A stretch of DNA of 64,000 bases, from the NCBI GenBank assembly GCA_000720535.1, contig JOAZ01000004.1:124001-188000 (forward strand), given 5' to 3'. Position numbers and translations under genes: made by a program. The DNA comes from Streptomyces halstedii (GTDB lineage: Bacteria > Actinomycetota > Actinomycetes > Streptomycetales > Streptomycetaceae). Position 1 is the stretch's first letter, and every line of letters starts with the position of its first letter. Under the pieces are notes generated by a model. The model was not told the origin of the DNA. It searched no databases and was given only the letters and a program-made list of their open reading frames with translations. Below are positions 56,091 through 64,000 of the stretch, one piece after another.

Positions 56091-57311
56091 ATGAGCAGCA
56101 ACGCACCGGATGTCAGCGTCGTCATCGGCGCCTACCAAGCGATGCCCTATCTGATCCGCTGTCTGGAATCCGTCGAGGCGCAGACGCTCGGCGCCGGGCG
56201 CCTGGAGATCATCGCCGTCGACGACGGGTCCACCGACGGCACCGGGGAGTACCTGGACGCCTTCGCCGCGCGGACCGCCATCGACACCAGAGTCGTCCAC
56301 CAGGAGAACTCCGGCGGCCCCAGCGGCCCCCGTAACACCGGCCTCGGCCTCGCCCGCGGCCGCTACGTCTTCTTCCTGGACGCCGACGACTACTTCGGCG
56401 AGGAGGCGCTGGAGCGCATGGTCGCCATGGGCGACCGGGCCGGCACGGACGTGGTGCTCGGCAAGGTCGTCGGCGTCAACCGGGGCGCGGCCAAGTCGAT
56501 GTGGAAGCAGACCGTCGAACGCGCCGACATCTATTTCTCCCAGGTCAAATTCACGCTGAGCGCCCAGAAACTCTTCCGGCGCGAACTCCTCGTCCGGCTC
56601 GGGATGTCGTTCGACGAGAAACTGAAGACCGGCGAGGACGCCCTCTTCACACTGGAGGCCTATCTCCGGGGCAACGGCGTTTCCGTCGTCGCCGATTACA
56701 CCTGCTACCACCTGGTGGGCCGCGAGGACGGCAAACACGTCACCAAGAGCGGGAGTTACGAACTCCGCTTCGATTCCGCCCGCGCCCTGACGGGCCTCAT
56801 CGCCGAGCACGTCCCACCGGGTCCCAAGCGGGACGCCCTGATGGTGCGCCCGTTCGTCATCACCCTGCTTCCCCAGTTCGGGCCCGGGTTCCTGAAGCAG
56901 TCCGCGGCGGTGCGGAAGAGGAAGATGGAGCTGGCCGCCCCGCTCATGGCCCAGTACTGGACGCGTGGACTGGCCGGCTCCCTCAAGGTCCAGGAGAGAC
57001 TGCGCCTGATCTGCGTGGCCAAGGGCCGGCCCGACCTGCTCATGGACATCCTGCGCTTCGTCAAGGAAGGCCGGGAGCCGGAGATCGTCCGCGGGGAGCG
57101 CCCGGCCCGGCTCTGGCTGGCGTACCCGCACTTCCGCGAGGGCACCGAGCTGCCCGAGTCGGCCTACCAGGTGCGGGTGACCGAGTGGCGGAACGGCAGA
57201 AGGATCGATCCGCCCGTCCCGGCGGCTTCCTCCCTTGTGCGCCGTTTCGTCCGCAAGGTCCGAAGGGTCCTGCGGACAGTCCGGCCCGCACCGCTGACAC
57301 GGCGGGCCTGA
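56091..57311 (+). CDS. Glycosyltransferase family 2
   Basis: 406 residues from ATG 56091 (MSSNAPDVSVVIGAYQ) behind CGGGGA; ATG 56067 would add 8 residues and lacks a ribosome site. GT-A core: VSVVIGAYQAMPYLIRCLE, IAVDDGSTDGTGEYLDAF, NSGGPSGPRNTGLGLARGRYV, FFLDADDYFG (DxD-type metal site) and TGEDALFTLEAYLRG. The C-terminus is helical and basic. It is a paralogue of the GT2 at 39957 but lacks that protein's C-terminal beta domain. It lies between the two CDP-glycerol-transferase-family genes and likely adds a sugar to their polymer. Confidence 0.88.
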   Translation: MSSNAPDVSVVIGAYQAMPYLIRCLESVEAQTLGAGRLEIIAVDDGSTDGTGEYLDAFAARTAIDTRVVHQENSGGPSGPRNTGLGLARGRYVFFLDADDYFGEEALERMVAMGDRAGTDVVLGKVVGVNRGAAKSMWKQTVERADIYFSQVKFTLSAQKLFRRELLVRLGMSFDEKLKTGEDALFTLEAYLRGNGVSVVADYTCYHLVGREDGKHVTKSGSYELRFDSARALTGLIAEHVPPGPKRDALMVRPFVITLLPQFGPGFLKQSAAVRKRKMELAAPLMAQYWTRGLAGSLKVQERLRLICVAKGRPDLLMDILRFVKEGREPEIVRGERPARLWLAYPHFREGTELPESAYQVRVTEWRNGRRIDPPVPAASSLVRRFVRKVRRVLRTVRPAPLTRRA

Positions 57312-57488
57312 GGGGGCGCGGGAGATCCCTCACCGCCCCCGAGCAGCGGATCACAACCGAGGGCGGCTGTCATGTGAGGGGGGTCACGGCTTACTGTGGA
57401 GCAACGATGAGGCCCTATTATGCGTCTCAGTCACGCCCCGTCTTCCTGGGGTTCATCTCTGCAGTCCCCTCGGAAAGGCCCTCTCGCC

Positions 57489-60254
57489 GTGGCGTCCCGA
57501 ACCGTCGAAACCATTCCTGAAGAGCTCAACCGGCTCATGAAGTACTTCCCGGAGACGCCGGTCGAGGAGCGCCCCGCCTTCCACAGCGCGGCGAAGGAGT
57601 TTCTGGCGCAGGCCGCCCCCAAGCTCGTCCGGAAGTTCTCCCCGATCGCACGGGTCAAATGGCACCTCGCCGCCACCGGACGCGGTGACGAGCTCGTCCG
57701 GCTCCTGGAGTACGAACGCGCCAACCCCGGGGCCTTCGCCGTACGGGGCCTGCGGCGCGCCCGCATCGAGCTCCCGGGCATAGAGAGCTCCTCACTGCCC
57801 CCGGCGGTGCGCAACTTCACGCGCAAGGAACTCCCGGTCCGCAGCAAACTCCTCGGCCTGGCCTGGCGCGACGGGCGTCTGGACGTCCGCGGGTACGCCT
57901 ACATCCCCAACGTCCCCTCCGCCACCGGCAAACGGTCGCTGCGCGTCGCCGTGCTCCGCCGCCAGGGAAGCAAGAGCGCCATCCCCCTGCGGCTGCGCAC
58001 CGTCCTGGAACCCAGGGCGACCACCGAGGCCAAGAGCGCCCACCACCACTACGACTGGTCCGGATTCGAGCTCAGCATCGACCCCGCGCGCCTGCGCACC
58101 CGCGGCCACTGGCAGCCGGGCACCTGGCGCCTGGGCATCGGCATCCCCCGCCCCGGCGGCATGTCCGTGGGAAGCGTCCTCAAGGGCAACGCGGGCGCCA
58201 CCGGGCACAGCTCCGTCCGCGTCGTCGACGACGGGGTGCGGGTCGTCACCGGATTCGACCGCAACCGGCTCAAGCTCACCGTGGACATCGTCCCGGCCGA
58301 GGTCGAGTCCCAGGAGGCGGACACCGACGGCATGTCGGTGACCCTGCGCTCCCGCGCCCTGGCCACCGCGGGCAAGACGCCCACCGCGCTGCGCCTGGAC
58401 CACGAGCCCACCGAGTACGCCGCGGACTTCCCGCTCCAGGAGCTCGGCCCCGGCGCCGACGGCTGGATCCGGTTCACCGGACGGGTGCCCTTCGCCCAAC
58501 TGCCCGTCGACGGAGTCGTCGCGGGCAAGGCCAGGACCTACCGCGCGTTCATCGTCTTCGCGGACGGCACCACGCGCCGGGCCACCATCGGCCAGGGACT
58601 GCGCACCGGCGTCCGGAAGCTCGCGGGCGGCCTGGAGTTCGCCGTACGCACCGACGGGGCGGGCAACTTCTCCCCGCAGATGCGCGTCCCCCAGCCCCTC
58701 GTCGACCGGGCCGAGTGGTCCGAGGGCGGCGAACTGGTGCTCTCCGGCACCTACTCCGGGCCCGCCGAGACGATGAAGTTCGTCCTGCGGCACAGCGGCC
58801 GCAACGAGGACAAGCCGTTCCCGGTCGAGTTCGCCGACGGACGCTTCACCGCCCGCGTGACCCCCGACGTCATGCCGGCGCACGAGGGCACGCTCTCCCT
58901 CCGCGCCGGACGCTGGCTCCCCTTCCTGCGGGCGCGGGACGAGTGGGACCACCGGCACGACGTCCCCGTGACGATCCGCCCCGACCTCATCGGCAGCCTG
59001 CCGGTCGGCCACCAGGGCGCGCACCGCGCGTACACCGTCGAGCGGTTCGAGTACGACCGGATCTTCCTGGAGTCGGGCCCGGTCCTGGACGACGAACTCC
59101 GGGGCGCCTACCGGCAGGCGCAGATGCGCCGGCGGTTCTCCACCGAACTGCGCAAGCTGCCGCTGCGGGAGGCCGTGCTCTACAACAGCTTCGGCGGAAA
59201 GCAGTTCTCCGACTCCCCGCGCGCGGTCTACGAGGAGCTGGTGCGCCGCGGCGCCGACGTCGAGCACATCGCGATGGTCCACGACCAGCAGGTCGTCCTG
59301 CCGCCCGGCGTGCGCGGCGTGGAGTGGGCCAGCGAGGAGTGGTACGAGGCCCTGGCCCGCAGCCGCTACATCGTCACCAACGGCGGCATCCGCGAATGGT
59401 TCGTCCGCCGCGAGGGCCAGGTCGTCGTCCAGACCTGGCACGGCACCCCGCTCAAGCGGATCGGCGCCGACCTCCTCGGCACCCCCCAGGCCAACCTCGC
59501 CTACATCGGAAGCCTGCCCCAGCGGTCCTTGCAGTACAGCCTGTTCATCACGCCCAACGCGTTCACCACCCCGATCATGACCAACGCCTTCCGGCTCCGG
59601 TGCGAGGTGCTGGAGGCCGGATACCCGCGCAACGACGTCTTCCACGCCCCGGACAGGGTGCGGCGGGCGGCGGCCGTCCGGGAGAAGCTGGGCATCCCCG
59701 CCGGCAAGAAGGTCGTCCTGTACGCGCCCACCTGGCGCGACGACCAGCGGTACGGCGGGCGGCGCTTCAAGCTCGACAACCGGATCGACGTGGACGCGGC
59801 GCGCAAGCGCCTGGGCGAGGACCACGTGCTGCTCTACCGCAAGCACCACAAGGTCCTCGACAGCATCCCCGGCGCCGGCCAGGGCTTCGTCTGGGACGTC
59901 ACGTACTACCCGGACATCGCCGACCTCTACCTGATCGCCGACGTCCTCATCACGGACTACTCCTCCGTGCTGTTCGACTTCGCGCACTCCGGCCGGCCGA
60001 TGCTCTTCTTCACCTACGACCTGGAGCACTACCGGGACACCCTGCGCGGGTTTTACTTCGACTTCACCTCGCGGGCCCCCGGGCCCCTGCTCAAGACGTC
60101 CGACGAACTCGTCGACGCGATCCTGAACATCGACGACGTGACCGAGAAGTACCAGGAGAAGTACGACCGGTTCAAGGCCGACTTCTGCGAGCCGTCCGAC
60201 GGGCGGGCCTCGGCACGCGTCGTCGACCGGATGCTGGCCCTCGGCAACGAGTGA
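57489..60254 (+). CDS. CDP-glycerol glycerophosphotransferase-family protein (TagF-like)
   Basis: 921 residues from GTG 57489 (MASRTVETIPEELNRL), chosen because GGAAAGG lies 10 nt upstream; ATG 57420 would add 23 Ser/Pro-rich residues. The N-terminal part (about 1-520) is helical then beta-rich, without clear membrane helices. The C-terminal catalytic GT-B domain (about 555-920) has VLYNSFGGKQFSDSPRAVYEE, VVQTWHGTPLKRIGADL (HGT site), VVLYAPTWRDDQRYGGRRF, LLYRKHHKV and ADVLITDYSSVLFDFA. These are the classic TagF/TagB signatures. It is probably the polymerase of a glycerol/ribitol-phosphate or glycosyl-phosphate wall polymer. It could be the orthologue of S. coelicolor PdtA, which I recall as encoded near proA/obg; this needs checking. 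Confidence 0.9.
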   Translation: MASRTVETIPEELNRLMKYFPETPVEERPAFHSAAKEFLAQAAPKLVRKFSPIARVKWHLAATGRGDELVRLLEYERANPGAFAVRGLRRARIELPGIESSSLPPAVRNFTRKELPVRSKLLGLAWRDGRLDVRGYAYIPNVPSATGKRSLRVAVLRRQGSKSAIPLRLRTVLEPRATTEAKSAHHHYDWSGFELSIDPARLRTRGHWQPGTWRLGIGIPRPGGMSVGSVLKGNAGATGHSSVRVVDDGVRVVTGFDRNRLKLTVDIVPAEVESQEADTDGMSVTLRSRALATAGKTPTALRLDHEPTEYAADFPLQELGPGADGWIRFTGRVPFAQLPVDGVVAGKARTYRAFIVFADGTTRRATIGQGLRTGVRKLAGGLEFAVRTDGAGNFSPQMRVPQPLVDRAEWSEGGELVLSGTYSGPAETMKFVLRHSGRNEDKPFPVEFADGRFTARVTPDVMPAHEGTLSLRAGRWLPFLRARDEWDHRHDVPVTIRPDLIGSLPVGHQGAHRAYTVERFEYDRIFLESGPVLDDELRGAYRQAQMRRRFSTELRKLPLREAVLYNSFGGKQFSDSPRAVYEELVRRGADVEHIAMVHDQQVVLPPGVRGVEWASEEWYEALARSRYIVTNGGIREWFVRREGQVVVQTWHGTPLKRIGADLLGTPQANLAYIGSLPQRSLQYSLFITPNAFTTPIMTNAFRLRCEVLEAGYPRNDVFHAPDRVRRAAAVREKLGIPAGKKVVLYAPTWRDDQRYGGRRFKLDNRIDVDAARKRLGEDHVLLYRKHHKVLDSIPGAGQGFVWDVTYYPDIADLYLIADVLITDYSSVLFDFAHSGRPMLFFTYDLEHYRDTLRGFYFDFTSRAPGPLLKTSDELVDAILNIDDVTEKYQEKYDRFKADFCEPSDGRASARVVDRMLALGNE

Positions 60255-60555
60255 CCGGTGTCCGGTGCCCGGCACCGGACCACCGGCCTCCGGCCTCCGG
60301 ACCACCGGCACCGTCCGGCGCCCCCCTCCGCTGTCCACCGAGCGGAACAGGAAGGCGCCGGGCGGTGCCGTTCGCGTACTGTGCTGTGCCGGGGAGAGGC
60401 CGCTCCGGTCCAGGACGCGGACGAGGCCCCTGACGTGGGACCCGGCTCCGGCGCGGTCCCGGCGCCGGCCGCCGGTCCTCCGGGCGGTGTCGCCGGGCAA
60501 CCGGGCGGCGGGCCCCTCCGGGAGGCTCCGGGCGAGCCAGAGTGTGAGGAAGTAC
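60255..60555. other. Intergenic region upstream of proB
   Basis: 301 nt, extremely GC-rich. A 9-bp stem with 3-nt loop (60260-60280) directly after the transferase stop is a probable terminator. CCGGACCACCGG occurs twice (60275-60286 and 60297-60308). No clear promoter or RNA gene is visible. Confidence 0.5.
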
Positions 60556-61695
60556 GTGTCAGCTGCCAGGCCGGGCGTGACCGGTGCCCGCAGGATCGTC
60601 GTCAAGGTCGGGTCCTCCTCACTCACCACCGCGGCGGGCGGCCTCGACGCCGACCGGGTGGACGCCCTCGTGGACGTACTCGCCAAGGTCAGAGGCGGCG
60701 GGGACCGCGAGATCGTCCTCGTCTCCAGCGGCGCCATCGCGGCCGGGCTCGCCCCGCTCGGCCTCGTCCGCCGACCCAAGGACCTGGCCCGTCAGCAGGC
60801 GGCCGCCAGCGTCGGCCAGGGACTCCTGGTCGCCCGCTACACAGCCTCCTTCGCCCGCTACGGCGTACGCGTCGGACAGGTGCTCCTCACCTCCGACGAC
60901 ACCAGCCGGCGGGCCCACTACCGCAACGCCTACAGCACCCTCGACCAGCTCCTGGAGATGGGGGCGCTCCCCGTCGTCAACGAGAACGACACCGTGGCCA
61001 CGGACGAGATCCGGTTCGGCGACAACGACCGGCTCGCCTCGCTCGTCGCCCACCTCGTCCACGCCGACCTCCTGGTCCTGCTCTCCGACGTCGACGGCCT
61101 CTACGACGGCGACCCCAGCACCCCGGGCACCTCCCGCATCGCCGAGGTGAACGGCCCGCAGGACCTCCAGGGCGTCACGATCGGCAGCGCGGGCAAAGCG
61201 GGAGTCGGCACCGGCGGCATGGTCACCAAGGTCGAGGCCGCCCGGATCGCCACCGCCGCCGGCGTACCCGTCGTCCTGACCTCCGCCAGCCGGGCCGCCG
61301 ACGCGCTCGCCGGCCGTGACACCGGGACCTACTTCCACCCCACCGGACGGCGCTCGGCCGACAGGCTGCTCTGGCTGGCCCACGCCTCGACTCCGCGGGG
61401 CGCCCTCACCCTCGACGACGGAGCCGTACGGGCGGTCGTCGACCGGCGTACCTCGCTGCTGCCGGCCGGGATCTGCGGGGTCGAGGGCGAGTTCTCCGCG
61501 GGCGACCCGGTGGAACTGCGGGACCTGGCGGGCAGCGCGGTCGCCCGGGGCCTGGTCAACTTCGACGCCAAGGAGATCCCCCAGCTGCTCGGCCGCTCCA
61601 CCCGCGACCTGGCACGGGAACTCGGCCCCGCGTACGAACGCGAGGTCGTACACAGGGACGATCTCGTCGTCCTCACGTCCCGTCCGACCCCCTGA
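60556..61695 (+). CDS. proB: Glutamate 5-kinase
   Basis: 379 residues from GTG 60556, with GAGG 6 nt upstream. An in-frame GTG 60544 has no ribosome site. It phosphorylates glutamate in the first step of proline synthesis. Amino-acid-kinase domain (about 10-270): RRIVVKVGSSSLT, LVSSGAIAAGL, PVVNENDTVATDEIRFGDND and GTGGMVTKVEAA. The C-terminal PUA domain (about 285-375) includes GICGVEGEFSAGDPVEL. Feedback inhibition by proline is the family norm. The ProA gene follows after one conserved hypothetical gene. Confidence 0.97.
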   Translation: MSAARPGVTGARRIVVKVGSSSLTTAAGGLDADRVDALVDVLAKVRGGGDREIVLVSSGAIAAGLAPLGLVRRPKDLARQQAAASVGQGLLVARYTASFARYGVRVGQVLLTSDDTSRRAHYRNAYSTLDQLLEMGALPVVNENDTVATDEIRFGDNDRLASLVAHLVHADLLVLLSDVDGLYDGDPSTPGTSRIAEVNGPQDLQGVTIGSAGKAGVGTGGMVTKVEAARIATAAGVPVVLTSASRAADALAGRDTGTYFHPTGRRSADRLLWLAHASTPRGALTLDDGAVRAVVDRRTSLLPAGICGVEGEFSAGDPVELRDLAGSAVARGLVNFDAKEIPQLLGRSTRDLARELGPAYEREVVHRDDLVVLTSRPTP

Positions 61696-61824
61696 AACGG
61701 CCGAAAGTCCAGCCTTCGGGCGGAGACCTTCACGAAAACCGCCCCAAGCCGGGCCCTGGCCTGGTCAACTTTGTCACGGGGACACAAGGGGTCAGCACAG
61801 CTACACATTCACAGGAGGCCGCCG

Positions 61825-62310
61825 GTGAGACGAGCGCGCCCGGGGGCGCCGCCCCGCGGAACGGGCAGCCGCGCCCTGACCAGTGTCGGAGCGGGACCCG
61901 ATTTCGTCGGCCCACGCACCGACCAGAGCCTTGAGCAGGAACCGGTGGTGACGGACGAGCAACAGACCCGGTCCAAGCTGTGGCACATCACCCTCAGCGT
62001 CTCCGGCGGCGAGGTCCCGCTCAAGGAGGTCAGACGGGGCCTCGAACAGCTGGCGCACGATCACCCCTTCCTGCTGACCAGCCGGTACGCCAACGACCAC
62101 GCGGAGATCCGCTACTGGGAGGAGGCCCGCGACCTCCACGACGCCGCGGCGGTGGCGCTGCGGCTGTGGGGGGAACACCGGTCCAGCGCGGGGCTGCCGC
62201 CCTGGGCGATCGTCGGGCTGGAGGTCATCGACCGGGAGACCTACCACCAGCGCGTCGCCGAGGGGTACGGGCCGCCGCCGGCGGCCCCGGTCGGGGTGCA
62301 TCCGTACTGA
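61825..62310 (+). CDS. Conserved hypothetical protein between proB and proA
   Basis: 161 residues if read from GTG 61825, which has a perfect AGGAGG 6 nt upstream (61813-61818). An internal GTG 61948 would give a 120-residue protein starting at TDEQQTRSKLWHITLSVSGG, the part that looks conserved. The first 40 residues of the long form are Arg/Pro/Gly-rich. The core has a predicted alpha/beta pattern (LKEVRRGLEQLAHDHPFLL, IRYWEEARDLHDAAAVALRLW) and ends in a Pro-rich tail. I recall a gene of this kind between proB and proA in other streptomycetes. No function can be assigned. Confidence 0.78.
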   Translation: MRRARPGAPPRGTGSRALTSVGAGPDFVGPRTDQSLEQEPVVTDEQQTRSKLWHITLSVSGGEVPLKEVRRGLEQLAHDHPFLLTSRYANDHAEIRYWEEARDLHDAAAVALRLWGEHRSSAGLPPWAIVGLEVIDRETYHQRVAEGYGPPPAAPVGVHPY

Positions 62311-62317
62311 CCAGGCC

Positions 62318-62368
62318 GCCGGCCAGGCACCTGGCCGGGCGGGGAGCCGGGCCAGGTGCCTGGCCGGC
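62318..62368 (+). terminator. Strong terminator hairpin before proA
   Basis: Perfect 19-bp stem (62318-62336 with 62350-62368) with a 13-nt loop, 7 nt after the hypothetical gene's stop. Each arm is itself nearly palindromic (GGCCAGGCACCTGGCC), so alternative folds exist. Confidence 0.75.
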
Positions 62369-62534
62369 GCCGGGGGAGTGCCCCTCCGTACGGCCCCGGC
62401 CTGGCCTGATCCGTCCTTGCGTCGCGTCGCACGTCCTTGCGCCGCGACGGGCGCACCGCGGACCGGATGCGCGATGTGCCGGGGGTCCCGGACACCTCCC
62501 GGACAGGAGCCCGGCAGGAGTCCGGGCGCAGTGC

Positions 62535-62571
62535 GGGCGCGTCCAGGCGCAGACCGGGCGCGTCCAGGCGC
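62535..62571. repeat. Short direct repeat upstream of proA
   Basis: GGGCGCGTCCAGGCGC occurs at 62535-62550 and again at 62556-62571 (period 21). Confidence 0.7.
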
Positions 62572-62649
62572 GGTCCGGGCACCGGGACGCCCGTCTCGTA
62601 TCACGAAATGCGGGGCTGCCGCCCGCGGCGGGCGCACTACCCTGCGGGC

Positions 62650-63933
62650 ATGACCACGCTCTCGCCGTACGACAACATGTCCCCGGTCGTCCAGGCCGCC
62701 TACCGGGCCCGTGCCGCCGCCGCCGAGATCGCGCCACTTCCGCGCGCGGCCAAGGACGACGCGCTGCTGGCGATCGCGGACGCCCTGGAGGTGCGTACCG
62801 CCGAGATCGTCGCCGCCAACGCCGAGGACGTCACACGGGCCCGCGAGGCCGGGACGAGCGAGTCGATCGTGGACCGGCTGACCCTCACCCCGGAGCGGAT
62901 CCGGGCGATCGCCGCCGATGTGCGGGACGTGGCGGCACTGCCCGACCCGGTCGGTGAGGTGGTCCGTGGCTCGACCCTTCCCAACGGCATCGACCTGCGC
63001 CAGGTACGGGTGCCGCTCGGGGTGGTCGGCATCATCTACGAGGCCCGGCCGAACGTCACGGTCGACGCCGCCGCCCTCTGCCTGAAGTCCGGCAACGCGG
63101 TGCTGCTGCGCGGCTCGTCCTCGGCGTACGCCTCCAACACCGCCCTCGTGCGGGTGCTGCGCGACGCGGTGGGCGGATCCGGTCTGCCCGCCGACGCGGT
63201 GCAGCTGGTGCCGGGCGAGAGCCGCGACTCCGTACGCGAGCTGATGCGCGCCCGGGGCCTGGTCGACGTGCTGATCCCCAGGGGCGGCGCCTCACTGATC
63301 CGGACCGTGGTGGAGGAGTCCACCGTGCCCGTGATCGAGACCGGCACGGGCAACTGCCACGTGTACGTGGACGCGCGGACCGATCTGGACATGGCCGTCG
63401 AGATCCTGATCAACTCCAAGGCGCAGCGGCCGAGCGTCTGCAACGCCGCCGAGACCCTCCTGGTCCACCGGGACGTCGCCGCCGACTTCCTGCCCCGGGC
63501 CCTGGACGCGCTGGCCGAGGCGGGGGTGACCGTGCACGCCGACGAGCGGGTGCGCGAGTACGCCGAGGGGTCCAAGGCCACCGTGGTGGCGGCGGTCCCG
63601 GAGGACTGGGAGACCGAGTACCTCTCGTACGACATCGCCGCCGCGGTCGTGGACTCGCTGGACGCGGCCGTGGCGCACATCCGGCTGTGGTCCTCCGGCC
63701 ACACCGAGGCGATCGTCACCACCTCACAGGCGGCGGCCCGCCGGTTCACCCAGTTGGTGGATTCCACGACGGTCGCCGTGAACGCCTCCACGCGCTTCAC
63801 GGACGGCGGCGCGTTCGGCTTCGGCGCGGAGATCGGCATCTCCACGCAGAAACTTCACGCCCGCGGCCCCATGGGCCTGCCCGAACTGACATCGACGAAG
63901 TACATCGTCACGGGCGACGGCCACATCCGGTAA
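62650..63933 (+). CDS. proA: Gamma-glutamyl phosphate reductase
   Basis: 427 residues from ATG 62650 ([21 protein letters not shown]). Aldehyde-dehydrogenase-fold enzyme that reduces glutamyl-5-phosphate to the semialdehyde with NADPH in proline synthesis. Catalytic Cys264 lies in [18 protein letters not shown]. Other ProA markers are [34 protein letters not shown] and the C-terminal [21 protein letters not shown]. Length is typical. In-frame codons upstream to 62437 are in the repeat-rich leader and not used. Confidence 0.98.
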   Translation: MTTLSPYDNMSPVVQAAYRARAAAAEIAPLPRAAKDDALLAIADALEVRTAEIVAANAEDVTRAREAGTSESIVDRLTLTPERIRAIAADVRDVAALPDPVGEVVRGSTLPNGIDLRQVRVPLGVVGIIYEARPNVTVDAAALCLKSGNAVLLRGSSSAYASNTALVRVLRDAVGGSGLPADAVQLVPGESRDSVRELMRARGLVDVLIPRGGASLIRTVVEESTVPVIETGTGNCHVYVDARTDLDMAVEILINSKAQRPSVCNAAETLLVHRDVAADFLPRALDALAEAGVTVHADERVREYAEGSKATVVAAVPEDWETEYLSYDIAAAVVDSLDAAVAHIRLWSSGHTEAIVTTSQAAARRFTQLVDSTTVAVNASTRFTDGGAFGFGAEIGISTQKLHARGPMGLPELTSTKYIVTGDGHIR

Positions 63934-64000
63934 CCCGCGTCCCGGGCCGGAGCGGTCCTGGGCCGGGGCGGTCGCCCCCGGCCCGTGCACAGACGGGGGG

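Larger units (their letters stand above)
62311..62649. other. Intergenic region upstream of proA
   Basis: 339 nt: a 19-bp terminator stem first, then GC-rich sequence with a short direct repeat (62535-62571). proA has no strong ribosome site (gcgggc). I see no recognisable promoter. Confidence 0.5.

Overview
The window is a high-GC actinobacterial chromosome segment, almost certainly from Streptomyces. The evidence is the G/C-ending codon use, frequent GTG starts, long shadow ORFs on the antisense strand, and a gene order (tig-clpP1-clpP2-clpX-valS-folC-ndk-mreBCD-pbp2-rodA-rne-rplU-rpmA-obg-proB-proA) that I recall from the S. coelicolor core chromosome. There are no transposases, integrases, phage genes or CRISPR arrays. 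Two tRNA genes are present: Gly-TCC on the minus strand and Pro-TGG on the plus strand.

Layout: 1-9.6 kb carries metabolic and transport genes: a truncated amino-acid permease, the biotin transporter bioY, rpiB, a Nei-type DNA glycosylase, an Eis-like acetyltransferase, a membrane PP2C phosphatase, a CPA2 antiporter, an HD hydrolase and an acyltransferase. 10-15.5 kb is the protein-quality-control block (trigger factor, ClpP1, ClpP2, ClpX) with a candidate ClgR operator in front of clpP1. 16.6-21.8 kb holds valS, folC, a DUF4233 gene and ndk. 22-28.5 kb is the mreB-mreC-mreD-pbp2-rodA cell-wall (spore-wall) cluster. 28.5-37.5 kb holds a CHAD protein, a pair of radical-SAM-associated genes and a very large RNase E/G with repetitive Ala-rich flanks.

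37.8-49.4 kb, between the rne terminator and the rplU promoter, is an accessory sugar-nucleotide and glycosyltransferase locus. It contains homologues of all five enzyme classes (WbpA, WbpB, WbpE, WbpD and WbpI types) that convert UDP-GlcNAc to UDP-2,3-diacetamido-2,3-dideoxy-mannuronic acid. With them are two glycosyltransferases, an integral-membrane acyltransferase and an exported DMFase-like protein. They form two convergent operons meeting at one terminator. My inference is that the locus makes a diamino-uronic-acid-containing wall glycopolymer.

49.5-51.8 kb returns to the core (rplU, rpmA, obg). 52-60.3 kb is a second wall-polymer block: a Bcs1/TarIJ-like cytidylyltransferase-reductase fusion, two CDP-glycerol glycerophosphotransferase-family proteins and a GT2. 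60.5-64 kb carries proB, a conserved hypothetical gene and proA.

The most notable observations are the complete diacetamido-mannuronate pathway and the perfect 65-bp tandem duplication in front of pbp2. That duplication creates two identical 22-codon mini-ORFs, each ending in a GTGA overlap with the next start, the last being pbp2 itself.
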